The notes under the pieces are model-generated. The model worked only from the letters and a program-made list of their open reading frames with translations, did not search any database and was not told the origin of the DNA. 63,537 nucleotides of DNA, from NCBI RefSeq assembly GCF_019396325.1, contig NZ_JAHKRO010000050.1, forward strand, positions 1-63,537, read 5' to 3'. The position numbers and the translations under genes were made by a program. The DNA comes from Nonomuraea ceibae. GTDB taxonomy: Bacteria > Actinomycetota > Actinomycetes > Streptosporangiales > Streptosporangiaceae. Each line of letters begins with the position of its first letter. The stretch's first letter is position 1. Of the stretch, positions 34,362-41,803 are shown one piece after another.

Positions 34362-35591
34362 GTGGCCACCGACCCTCCGCCGTCGCAGTCCGCCGATCGC
34401 CTGCGAGCCGACATGGTCGCCGAGCTCAAGCAAGGCGCCTGGATCCGCTCCCCCGAGGTCGAAGCGGCCTTCGCCACTGTGCCGCGTGAGCGGTTCGCTC
34501 CGGAGGCGCCGCTCGGCGTGATCTACTCGGCCCACGACGTTGTCGTCACCAAGCGCGATCACAACGGCAGAGCCACGAGCTCGATCAGCGCGCCCTGGTT
34601 GCAGGCCGACATGCTCGAAGCGGCACAGCTCCGCCCGGGCGCGCGTGTCCTGGAGATCGGCTCCGGCGGCTACAACGCGGCCCTGATCGCCGAGATCGTC
34701 GGACCCGACGGGCTGGTCGTCACCATCGACATCGACCCCTTCGTCACCGAGCGCGCCGGCCGCTTCCTGGCCCGCACCGGCCATGACCGGGTGCGGGTCG
34801 TCCTGGGCGACGCCGAACATGCCGCCGAGCGGCACGCTCCCAGTGGCGGCTTCGACGCGATCATCGTCACTGTCGGCGTCTGGGATGTCCCGTGGACGCA
34901 TCTGCTCGCCCCGGGCGGCCGGATGATCGTCCCGCTGCGCTTCTCCACCATCAGCCGCTCGTTCACCTTCGTCCGTGACGGAGATCACTTCCTCGGGCTC
35001 AACCCGAAGGTCTGCGGTTTCGTCCCCTGCCAGGGCGCCGGCAAGCTGCCCGACCAGGAACCCGTCCTGGCCGGCGGCGCCGTCAGGCTGACCCTGGAAA
35101 GCGGCCCCGCACTCGACGCCGCCGAGCTGGACCAGGCGCTGGACGGCGACCGCACCGAGCTGTGGACCGGCGTCAGTGTCGCCGCTGGGCAGCCCTTCGA
35201 TTCGATGCACCTGTGGATCGCCACCAGCGACGAGCGGTTCGGCATGTTCTGGCAGGACCCCGACCGCGACTGCGGCCTCATCCAACCGGCCATGCGCTGG
35301 TACTGCCCCGCGCTGATCACCCACGACAGCTTCGCCTACCTCACGCTCCGCGAGCCGTCCAGCGACAGGACCGGCACGTCACGCTGGGAGTTCGGCGCCT
35401 GCGGATACGGCCGCGACGGCGCCGGGCTCGCCCGGCAACTGCACGATCACGTACGGACGTGGGACCGCTGCCGGCGAGACCACCCGGGTCCTGTCTTCAC
35501 CCTCCACCCTGCGAGCGCCGTCCTGCCCGCCCCCGCTGTCGGCCGCATCTTCCGCAAGCGCCACACGCAGCTGGTCATGGCCTGGACCTGA
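34362..35591 (+). CDS. FxLD-type PCMT-like methyltransferase (orphan)
   Basis: 409 residues from the GTG at 34362 (a TTG at 34338 is possible). There is no ribosome site; a TATTCT box ends 7 nt before the GTG, so the mRNA may be leaderless. Residues 20-220 are a protein-isoaspartate methyltransferase-like domain: AFATVPRERFAPEAPL, SISAPWLQADMLEAAQL, the SAM motif RVLEIGSGGYNAALIA. The remaining half matches the long C-terminal extension of methyltransferases of the FxLD lanthipeptide system (LWIATSDERFGMFW, closing FRKRHTQLVMAW). Such enzymes modify ribosomal peptides. No FxLD precursor, dehydratase or cyclase is visible around it. Confidence 0.75.
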   Translation: MATDPPPSQSADRLRADMVAELKQGAWIRSPEVEAAFATVPRERFAPEAPLGVIYSAHDVVVTKRDHNGRATSSISAPWLQADMLEAAQLRPGARVLEIGSGGYNAALIAEIVGPDGLVVTIDIDPFVTERAGRFLARTGHDRVRVVLGDAEHAAERHAPSGGFDAIIVTVGVWDVPWTHLLAPGGRMIVPLRFSTISRSFTFVRDGDHFLGLNPKVCGFVPCQGAGKLPDQEPVLAGGAVRLTLESGPALDAAELDQALDGDRTELWTGVSVAAGQPFDSMHLWIATSDERFGMFWQDPDRDCGLIQPAMRWYCPALITHDSFAYLTLREPSSDRTGTSRWEFGACGYGRDGAGLARQLHDHVRTWDRCRRDHPGPVFTLHPASAVLPAPAVGRIFRKRHTQLVMAWT

Positions 35592-35615
35592 CCCCGGGCC
35601 GCCGAATCCTCCGGC

Positions 35616-35666
35616 TGTGCCTGTGATCCGTAGTTGGCGGTTGTGAACGACAGGTGGCGGACGTTG
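35616..35666 (+). repeat. Left terminal inverted repeat
   Basis: Begins TGTGCCTGTGATCCGTAGTT at 35616 and ends GGCGGACGTTG at 35666. It contains two TGGCGG units about 20 bp apart, which could be transposase-binding repeats. It starts 24 bp after the methyltransferase stop. Confidence 0.75.
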
Positions 35667-35831
35667 ATGTCGGCGCACAGGCAGACGTACATAGGCAGTA
35701 CGGGCAAACGCGCAGGGTGATGCGCGTGGTCGGCGATACCCGGAAGATCAATTGGTCGGGCCTGTCGGACCGGTCGGCGGCCGTGGGGGTGGTGTGATCG
35801 GGGAACGCTCGCCGTGGCGGGCATGCCGTCA

Positions 35832-36485
35832 TCAGGGCTGTGTTCGTCTGGCGTCCCAGAGGGTCTGGTAGTGCTGCACGCTGGATGGTTTGCCGGGCAG
35901 CGGGCCGGTGTTGTGGGCCTTCAAGCCGTCCAGGGCGATGGCCAGCAGCCGGGAGCGGATCTCTTCCTCGGCTCGTCCGGGCGGAGCTGGGGTGGTGCGG
36001 CTGAACTGGCCGATGAGCAGGAAGATGTCCATGGTGTTTACGTCGGTTCGGAGTACTCCGGCGCGGTGGGCACGGGCGGTGAGTTCGTCGGCCAAGTGCT
36101 GGGCTCGCTGGTTGGCCTGCTGCATCTCGGGCGTGACGTCGATGGCGCCGGCCAGCGGGGCCAGGATGCCGAAGCCGAAGGCCACGCATTGCTGGATGTA
36201 GTGGGCCAGTCCCTGCCAGGGGTCCTCGTGAGCCAGGCCGCCCTGGGCAGCGGCCGCGACGCGTTCCATCGAGTCGACGCACAACCGTTGGAGGAGTTCT
36301 TCCTTGGTGCGGTAGCGGCGGTAGAGGCTGCCCATGCCCACGCCCGCATGCTCGGCGACGGCTGATACCGGCGCGTCGAAGCCCTGAGTGGTGAACACGT
36401 GGCGGGCGGCCTCGATCAGCGCCTGGTCGTTGCGGGCCGCCAAGGCCTGCGGGCCTCGTTTGCGGCGAGTCACGGGGTCGGACAT
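35832..36485 (-). CDS. TetR family transcriptional regulator
   Basis: 217 residues from the ATG at 36485. Helix-turn-helix: ALIEAARHVFTTQGFDAPVSAVAEHAGVGMGSLYRRYRTKEELLQRL. The ligand domain is the TetR_C_33-like form (DPWQGLAHYIQQCVAFGFGILAPLAGAIDV). A YRRYRT recognition helix end is typical. Divergent from an NmrA-like gene; the 87-bp gap carries two matching palindromes. Both genes sit inside the terminal inverted repeats. Confidence 0.93.
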   Translation of the reverse strand: MSDPVTRRKRGPQALAARNDQALIEAARHVFTTQGFDAPVSAVAEHAGVGMGSLYRRYRTKEELLQRLCVDSMERVAAAAQGGLAHEDPWQGLAHYIQQCVAFGFGILAPLAGAIDVTPEMQQANQRAQHLADELTARAHRAGVLRTDVNTMDIFLLIGQFSRTTPAPPGRAEEEIRSRLLAIALDGLKAHNTGPLPGKPSSVQHYQTLWDARRTQP

Positions 36486-36504
36486 GGATCCAGGATACCG
36501 ATTG

Positions 36505-36521
36505 CGGAGCGTTCCGCTCCG
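36505..36521. promoter_or_regulatory. TetR operator, site 1
   Basis: CGGAGCGTTCCGCTCCG, a perfect 17-bp palindrome of the form CGGAGC-N5-GCTCCG, 20 bp upstream of the TetR start. Site 2 has the same half-sites and spacing. Confidence 0.8.
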
Positions 36522-36533
36522 GGCTACATTACT

Positions 36534-36550
36534 CGGAGCAAAACGCTCCG
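36534..36550. promoter_or_regulatory. TetR operator, site 2
   Basis: CGGAGC-AAAAC-GCTCCG with symmetry extending to 11-bp arms (TTACTCGGAGC at 36529-36539, GCTCCGAGTAA at 36545-36555). Its centre is 29 bp from that of site 1, just under three helical turns, so two dimers could bind one face. It lies 22 bp before the NmrA-like start. Confidence 0.82.
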
Positions 36551-36572
36551 AGTAAGAGGCGGTTACCTGACC

Positions 36573-37409
36573 ATGTCTGCTTCCCGAGTTGTTCTCGTCA
36601 CCGGTGCCACCGGCAACCAGGGCGGAGCCACCGCCCGCCAACTGCTGGCCCGCGGCTGGACCGTCCGCGCGCTCGTCCGTGATCCGCGCAAGCCCGCAGC
36701 GCAAGCGCTGCGCGAGCAGGGCGCGGAGCTGGTTCAGGGCGAGTTCGACAACCCCGACTCCTTGCGCGAGGCGATGAGCGGCGTACACGGCGTGTTCAGC
36801 GTCCAGGCGCTGGCCTACGAGCCCGAGACCTTGGCTGCCGAGGTACGCCAAGGCAAGACCGTGGCCGACATCGCCCACAACAGCGGCGTCGCCCACCTGG
36901 TCTACAGTTCCGTGGGCGGCGCCGAACGCGAGACCGGCATCGATCACTTCGAAAGCAAGGCCGAGATCGAGCGGCACATCCTGACCCTCGGCGTGCCCGC
37001 CACCATCCTGCGGCCGGTGTTCTTCATGAACAATCTCCTGCACTACGCCAACGCCGACGGCGAGCGACTCCTGGCACTGCCGGTCAAGCCGGACAAGCCG
37101 ATGCAGCTCATCGCCACCGACGACATCGGGATCTTCGCCGCCGATGCCTTCGACAACCCCGGACAGTTCATCGGCCGGCAGGTCGAACTAGCCGGCGACG
37201 AGCTCACCTTCCCCGAAGTCGCGGAGACCTATGAGCGTGTCACCGGAACTCCGACCAGATTCGAGGCGCTGCCGATAGATGAGCGCATGTTCGAATGGTT
37301 CGCCGAAGAGGGCTACCAGGCCGACATCTCGGACCTGCGCCGACGGCATCCGGAACTGCTGACGTTTGAGCAGTTCCTCACCCGGCGGCTGGGTCCGGCC
37401 CGATCCTGA
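36573..37409 (+). CDS. NmrA-like NAD(P)-binding protein
   Basis: 278 residues. Rossmann motif VLVTGATGNQGGATARQLLARG and the family segments VHGVFSVQALAYEP, HLVYSSVGGAERETGIDHFESK and RPVFFMNNLLHYA identify an NmrA/HSCARG-type atypical SDR (redox sensor or quinone-type reductase). It is a paralogue of the protein at 18.7 kb, sharing the TetR pairing, but clearly different in sequence. Divergent from its TetR and enclosed by the inverted repeats. Confidence 0.92.
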   Translation: MSASRVVLVTGATGNQGGATARQLLARGWTVRALVRDPRKPAAQALREQGAELVQGEFDNPDSLREAMSGVHGVFSVQALAYEPETLAAEVRQGKTVADIAHNSGVAHLVYSSVGGAERETGIDHFESKAEIERHILTLGVPATILRPVFFMNNLLHYANADGERLLALPVKPDKPMQLIATDDIGIFAADAFDNPGQFIGRQVELAGDELTFPEVAETYERVTGTPTRFEALPIDERMFEWFAEEGYQADISDLRRRHPELLTFEQFLTRRLGPARS

Positions 37410-37817
37410 CCGTTCGCATGCCGCCGCCCCGGTCCACGCCCTCAGGGCGTGCTTGCCTCTGCACAATCACCTATACGCCGCCAGTTGATCTCGGCTCGGA
37501 ATCATCGACAGCGTAGGGGCCGCCGATTTCTGCACGACATGCTGTGCTTTGTCAGTGACTCTGCGCGACTCGGGGTTGGTGCGGTCGGATCGCTGTGGGC
37601 TGGATGAGTTGTTTCTGGCCTTCGGGGTCGGCGAGGCGGAGCGTGGCCGTCTGGCGTTGCGGCCCGACCGGGCCCGGCGGTGGACGGGTGCTCGGCGGAC
37701 TTCGGGCGTCGAGGTGGTGTGCGCGATCCGGGATCTGGGAGCGGTTCCGGTGGCGCAGTGTGAGCCCGCAGGATCGGCCAGCGCTACCAGAGTCGATCAA
37801 GGTGACGTTGCAACAAC
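37410..37817. other. Non-coding interior right part of the mobile unit
   Basis: About 400 bp between the NmrA-like stop and the right inverted repeat. Open frames exist on both strands but none has a ribosome site, a recognisable domain or consistent third-position bias. It could be the eroded remains of lost genes. Confidence 0.4.
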
Positions 37818-37869
37818 CAACGTCCGCCACCTGTCGTTTCACAGCCGCCAACTACGGATCACAGGCACA
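37818..37869 (-). repeat. Right terminal inverted repeat
   Basis: Reverse complement of the left repeat, 50 of 52 positions matching, ending ACAGGCACA at 37869 and followed directly by CCGGC, the same 5 bp that precede the left end. It lies 150 bp before the ArsR gene. Confidence 0.75.
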
Positions 37870-37974
37870 CCGGCCAGGAGAGGTCATGAGCTTCGGCCGC
37901 CGCCTCGACGAGAAGCGAATCCTCCGCAAGGTAGGGGCGGTTTGCTGGGCGTTGGTCGATCGTGCGAGAATTCC

Positions 37975-37991
37975 CGCACAATCATTGTGCG
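37975..37991. promoter_or_regulatory. ArsR-type operator palindrome
   Basis: CGCACAATCATTGTGCG, a perfect 17-bp palindrome around a central C, 29 bp upstream of the ArsR start. A further GTGCGA half-site occurs about 20 bp before it (near 37962). Likely autoregulatory site of the ArsR-MFS operon. Confidence 0.75.
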
Positions 37992-38019
37992 ACTATTTTC
38001 AAACGATAGGAGACGCCCC

Positions 38020-38340
38020 ATGCCTCCACGGACCTACGAGCACCCGGCGATCGACGAGATCGCGATCCCGCGCGTGCTCTTCGCCCTGAGCGAGCCGCTG
38101 CGGCTGAACATGGTGCGGATGCTCGCGGAGCGGGGCGAGGTCGACAGCATCGACCTCGGCCCGGACCTGCCGCGCTCGACGCTGACCCATCACACGAGCC
38201 TGCTGCGCGAGTCCGGGGTCGTGTTCGTACGCGCCGAGGGCCGTAAGTGCATGATCCGACTCCGGGACGAGGACCTCGAAGCCCGGTTCCCCGGCCTGCT
38301 CGGCACCGTGCTCGCCGGCTACGAGGACGATGACGCATGA
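38020..38340 (+). CDS. ArsR family (winged-helix) transcriptional regulator
   Basis: 106 residues from an ATG with GATAGGAGA upstream; the frame is open further but earlier codons have no such site. A single winged helix: FALSEPLRLNMVRMLAERGEVDSIDLGPDLPRSTLTHHTSLLRESGVVFVRAEGRKCMIRL. The metal-binding Cys motif of ArsR/SmtB (ELCVCDL) is absent, so it probably senses a small molecule. The stop overlaps the MFS start (ATGA). Confidence 0.92.
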   Translation: MPPRTYEHPAIDEIAIPRVLFALSEPLRLNMVRMLAERGEVDSIDLGPDLPRSTLTHHTSLLRESGVVFVRAEGRKCMIRLRDEDLEARFPGLLGTVLAGYEDDDA

Positions 38341-39521
38341 TCCGCCGTGTCTGGCCGCTCGTCGCCGCCGCCGTCGCGCTCGGGATCGACGCCTACGTCC
38401 TGGCCGGGGTGCTTCCGTCCATCGCCGGCTCGCTGGGGGCCACGGTGGCGATGATCGGCCTGGGCGTCACCGCGTTCACCGCCGCCTACGCCGTCGCCGG
38501 GCCGCTGCTGTCGGGGCGCCTGACCCGTGGCAGCACGGCGCGGGCCATGCTGATCGCGCTCGGGGTGTTCAACCTGGGGAACCTCGCCACGACGGTCGCC
38601 CCCGGGATCGAGGTGTTCCTGGCCTCGCGCGCCGTCGCGGGTGCGGGCGCCGGCATCCTCACCGCGGTGGCGACGGCGACGGCCGCCGCGATGGTCGCCG
38701 GCCATGAGCGGGGCCGCGCCATGGCCATGGTGACCTTCGGGCTGTCCACGGGCACCGTGGCGGGCGTGCCGGTCGGGATGCTCATCGGCCAGGGCGCCGG
38801 CTGGCGCTGGACCATGACCCTGGTGGTGCTCATCGGCGTGGTCAGCATGGCGGCCCTCGCCCTGCGCGCCAGGACGCTCCCGCGGCTCGACGCGGCGTCC
38901 GGCGAGCCCGTGTTCAAGGTCCTGCGCGCGGGACGAACCAGCGCCGGCGTCGTGGCCGCCTTCCTGCTCGGCGTCGCGAGCCTGGGGCTCTACACGTACC
39001 TGCTGCCGATGGCGGAGGACCGCGGCCTGGGCGCGTGGGGCTTCGCCCTGGTGTGGGCGTGGGGCATCGGCGGCGTCACCGGGTCCGCGCTGATCGGCAG
39101 GCCGCTCGACCGCTACGGCCCCAGGCCGCTGCTGGTCGCGATGCCGGCCCTGCTGGCACTGAGCTTCGCCGTGGCCTGGCTCTCGGCCTCGCCCGGGGCG
39201 TGGCTGGCCGCCGCGACGGTCTGGGGCGCGGCCGGCTGGGCCAGTGTGCCGACGCTCCAGCAGGCGCTCACGGCGGACCGGCCCGCGCAGGCGATGCCGA
39301 TCATCGCGTTCCAGATGGCGGCGATGTACCTGGGTTCCGCGGCCGGCGCGGCGCTCGGCGGCGCGCTTCTCACCGCCGGCACCGGCCCGGCTGACCTCGC
39401 GGCCTGGGCGCTCGTCCCCGCCGTGCTCGCGCTGGCGCTCACCGGTTGGATCGCGGTCAGGACGGCCGGGCGCAGGAGCCCGCGACCGGTGACGGCGCCG
39501 GCGTGCGAGACCGTCCGGTGA
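38337..39521 (+). CDS. MFS drug efflux transporter
   Basis: 394 residues, twelve TM helices, translationally coupled to the ArsR gene. Motif A-like loop after TM2 (GPLLSGRLTRGSTARAMLIAL) and the TM5 motif C region (TFGLSTGTVAGVPVGMLIGQGAGWRWTM) identify a DHA1-type drug:proton antiporter. The ArsR protein presumably derepresses the pair when the exported compound is present. Confidence 0.93.
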   Translation: MIRRVWPLVAAAVALGIDAYVLAGVLPSIAGSLGATVAMIGLGVTAFTAAYAVAGPLLSGRLTRGSTARAMLIALGVFNLGNLATTVAPGIEVFLASRAVAGAGAGILTAVATATAAAMVAGHERGRAMAMVTFGLSTGTVAGVPVGMLIGQGAGWRWTMTLVVLIGVVSMAALALRARTLPRLDAASGEPVFKVLRAGRTSAGVVAAFLLGVASLGLYTYLLPMAEDRGLGAWGFALVWAWGIGGVTGSALIGRPLDRYGPRPLLVAMPALLALSFAVAWLSASPGAWLAAATVWGAAGWASVPTLQQALTADRPAQAMPIIAFQMAAMYLGSAAGAALGGALLTAGTGPADLAAWALVPAVLALALTGWIAVRTAGRRSPRPVTAPACETVR

Positions 39522-39558
39522 CGCGGCTCGGCCGGCTTCGGAAGACAGTTGCCAGGTG

Positions 39559-39592
39559 TTATCCGCTCGGATAATGTTATCCGTGTGGATAA
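39559..39592. promoter_or_regulatory. Tandem TetR operators TTATCC-N4-GGATAA
   Basis: TTATCCGCTCGGATAA (39559-39574) and TTATCCGTGTGGATAA (39577-39592) are two copies of the same palindrome, starting 18 bp apart. The second extends to GTTATCC/GGATAAC. They end 15 bp before the TetR start and should be its autoregulatory site. Confidence 0.82.
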
Positions 39593-39607
39593 CAAAGACG
39601 GTCAACC

Positions 39608-40183
39608 ATGACCACCCATCACGAGGCGACCGCGGCTCGCAGGAAGCAGATCACCCGTGCCGCGATCACGCTCCTGGCCGAGGGCGGCTACCAGGCCGCC
39701 ACGTTCGAGGCCATCTGCAAGGAGGCCGGGCTCAGCAGCAAGCGGCTGATCACGTACCACTTCTCCAGCAAGGACGAGCTGTTCGCGGCCGTCGCCGATC
39801 ACGTCGTCGCCGACTCCGAGGCCTGCATGCGGGCCGCCCTTGACGGCGTGACCGGCGCCCGCGAACAGCTCGCCACCGTCATCCGGGCGAACGTGGCGTA
39901 CATCGCGAGCCACTCGCCGCAGATGCGGGCGCTCCAGCAGATCCTCCTCAACGGCGGCGCAGGCGCCTGGGAGCATCACCACGTCGCATCGCAGAACCGG
40001 CTGGCCGGCCTGTTCGCCGAAGGGCAGCGCAGCGGCGCCTTCCGCCCGTTCGATCCGCAGGTCATGGCGGCGGCGCTGCGAGCCTCGATCGACAGCACGG
40101 CTCCGCTCCTCGCCGCCGGGCTCGCCCCCGATCCGTGCGCCGATGAACTCGTCGAACTCTTCGACCGCGGCACGACCGCATGA
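39608..40183 (+). CDS. TetR family transcriptional regulator
   Basis: 191 residues. HTH: ARRKQITRAAITLLAEGGYQAATFEAICKEAGLSSKRLITYHFSSKDELFAAV. The C-terminal domain (MRALQQILLNGGAGAWEHHHVASQNRLAGLFAEGQRSGAFRPFDP) fits the TetR_C_6-like group. It is followed after 25 bp by an SDR gene in the same direction, so regulator and enzyme form an operon controlled by the tandem operators. Confidence 0.93.
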   Translation: MTTHHEATAARRKQITRAAITLLAEGGYQAATFEAICKEAGLSSKRLITYHFSSKDELFAAVADHVVADSEACMRAALDGVTGAREQLATVIRANVAYIASHSPQMRALQQILLNGGAGAWEHHHVASQNRLAGLFAEGQRSGAFRPFDPQVMAAALRASIDSTAPLLAAGLAPDPCADELVELFDRGTTA

Positions 40184-40208
40184 CGCCTACGAAACACGAG
40201 GAGTGGCA

Positions 40209-40997
40209 ATGACCTGTGCAGGGATTGCGGGACGGCGGTACGTGGTGACCGGCTCGGCATCGGGCATCGGCGCGGTGACCGCGGCGATGCTCCGCGAGCG
40301 TGGCGCCGAGGTCATCGGCTGCGACCTCGCCGACGCCGATATCGAGGCCGACCTGTCCACGCCCGACGGCCGCCGGTCGCTGGTCGGCCAGGTGACCGAG
40401 CGCGGGCCCGTCGACGCGGTGCTCGCCGTCGCCGGGGGCGGCAGGACGGGGCTCCTGGAGACGAACTACTTCGGCGCGGTGGCGACGCTCGAAGGGCTCC
40501 GGCCGCTGCTGGCGCGGAGCGAGGCGCCCCGAGCCGTGGCCGTGTCGTCGACCTCCTCGCTGGCGCCCGCGGACGAGCGCGTGGTGCGGGCGTGTCTCGA
40601 CGGCGACGAAGCAGCGGCCGTCGCCTACGCCGCCGCGGCCCCGTCCGGCGGCGGCGCTGCCGGCGCCTACGGCATCGCCAAGCGCGCGCTGAACCGCTGG
40701 GTGCGCAGGGTCGCCCCGACGCCCGCATGGGCGGGAGCCGGCATCGCCCTGAACGCCGTCGCGCCCGGCGTCGTCGACACGCCCGCGGCCTCCTGGATCC
40801 TCGCGAGCGAGGACGTGCGCACCGCCGTGGAAGCCGCGGCGCCGCAACCGTTCGGCGGCTTCCCCGGGCGGCCGGAGTGGGTCGGCGAGCTCATCTGCTG
40901 GCTCGCCGGCGCGGACAACCGCTTCGTCACCGGCCAGGTCATCTTCGCCGACGGCGGCGCGGAGTCGGCGCTGATCGGAGATCTCCACTGGCGCTGA
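40209..40997 (+). CDS. SDR oxidoreductase, 3-alpha-hydroxysteroid dehydrogenase-like
   Basis: 262 residues from an ATG with GAGGAG upstream. Motifs: VVTGSASGIGAVTAAMLRERGAEV, DAVLAVAG, Ser in VSSTSSLAP, YGIAK as the catalytic Tyr/Lys, and NAVAPGVVDTP. Between Ser and Tyr there is the long insertion with RACLDGDEAAAVAYA that marks the 3-alpha-HSD/carbonyl reductase clade (which reduces ketones and quinones). Second gene of the TetR operon. Confidence 0.9.
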   Translation: MTCAGIAGRRYVVTGSASGIGAVTAAMLRERGAEVIGCDLADADIEADLSTPDGRRSLVGQVTERGPVDAVLAVAGGGRTGLLETNYFGAVATLEGLRPLLARSEAPRAVAVSSTSSLAPADERVVRACLDGDEAAAVAYAAAAPSGGGAAGAYGIAKRALNRWVRRVAPTPAWAGAGIALNAVAPGVVDTPAASWILASEDVRTAVEAAAPQPFGGFPGRPEWVGELICWLAGADNRFVTGQVIFADGGAESALIGDLHWR

Positions 40998-41044
40998 CGC
41001 CCGGCTCTTGACGATCACTTCCACCTCTTCATAGTCTCATGAAA

Positions 41045-41059
41045 TGATTATGATTATCA
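41045..41059. promoter_or_regulatory. Fur/Zur-type box before the methyltransferase operon
   Basis: TGATTATGATTATCA is a 7-1-7 inverted repeat with six of seven pairs matching, the spacing used by Zur and Fur dimers. A TATGAT -10-like hexamer (41049-41054) lies within it, 26 bp before the GTG, so binding would block transcription. Not of the actinobacterial IdeR/DtxR type (TTAGGTTAGGCT). Confidence 0.6.
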
Positions 41060-41080
41060 CTACAAAATGAAGAGGTGCGC

Positions 41081-41803
41081 GTGCCCGACGAGTACGAGCG
41101 ATCAGCGGAGTTCATCGACGTGATGATGGCTCCGCACTGGGCGGTCCTGGGGCCGCCGCTGGAGGAGGCGCTGCGCGGGGTCACCGATCCGGTCGTGGAC
41201 GTGGGCGCCGGCGGCGGGCACGGGACCCGGGTGATCGCCAAGGCGTGCGACGGTGAGATCGTGGCCGTCGAGCCGTCGCCGGGGCTGCGGTCCGTCCTGC
41301 TGGCCCGGGTGAACGAGGCCGCCGAGCTGCGTGACCGGGTGACCGTGCTGCCGGAGGGGCTGCTCGACGCCGACCTGCCGCACCGGCTCGGCGCCGTCGT
41401 CGCCATGAACGTCCTCGGCCACTTCGACCCGGCCGGCCGGCAGCGGATCTGGGCGCTGCTCGCCGAGCGTCTCGTCCCCGGCGGCCTGGCGGTGCTCAAC
41501 CTCCAGCCGCCTGCCACACCGGAGGTGGTGCCGGAGACCCGGTCCGCCGACGTACGCCTGGGACGACGCCGCTACGAGGGCTGGGCCCGCGCCGAGCCCG
41601 CCGGCCCGGACCGCGTCACCTGGCACATGACCTACCGCACCCACCACGACGGCCGCCTGGCCGACGAGGTGACCGCGACTTACGCCTGGTGGGTCCTCGA
41701 CGAGCGGCGGCTCACGACGGAGCTCGCCCGGCACGGCCTCAGGCCCGCCCGCACCGGCCCGGCCGAACTCGGCATGTACCTCATCAGCAGAGGAGACGCG
41801 TGA
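41081..41803 (+). CDS. Class I SAM-dependent methyltransferase
   Basis: 240 residues from the GTG at 41081 (GAGG 5 nt upstream; another GTG two codons earlier). SAM motif I is VVDVGAGGGHGTRVIA, motif II acidic residue in EIVAVEPSPG and motif III-like region LVPGGLAVLNLQPP. The N-terminal helix YERSAEFIDVMMAPHW is common in small-molecule methyltransferases (UbiE/Methyltransf_25 type). Coupled by a TGATG overlap to a flavoprotein gene. Both are downstream of the Fur/Zur-type box and next to the metallophore cluster. Confidence 0.88.
   Translation: MPDEYERSAEFIDVMMAPHWAVLGPPLEEALRGVTDPVVDVGAGGGHGTRVIAKACDGEIVAVEPSPGLRSVLLARVNEAAELRDRVTVLPEGLLDADLPHRLGAVVAMNVLGHFDPAGRQRIWALLAERLVPGGLAVLNLQPPATPEVVPETRSADVRLGRRRYEGWARAEPAGPDRVTWHMTYRTHHDGRLADEVTATYAWWVLDERRLTTELARHGLRPARTGPAELGMYLISRGDA

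Larger units (their letters stand above)
35616..37869. mobile_element. Putative transposase-less mobile unit with TGT...ACA ends
   Basis: A 2,254-bp segment bounded by inverted repeats of 51 and 52 bp that match at 50 positions (one substitution, one single-base gap). The outer ends are TGTGCC and GGCACA, and the bases directly outside are CCGGC on both sides (35611-35615 and 37870-37874), a 5-bp target duplication. Ends of the TGT...ACA type with 5-bp duplications are typical of Tn7/Tn402-like transposons. Inside lie a TetR gene and a divergent NmrA-like gene with their operators, and about 570 bp of non-coding DNA; no transposase is seen. Mobility in trans is inference. Confidence 0.65.

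Noticed and set aside
37549..38019. N-terminal extension of the ArsR protein across the right inverted repeat
   Set aside because: No family match or ribosome site; the ATG at 38,020 has GATAGGAGA and begins the winged helix at the right place.
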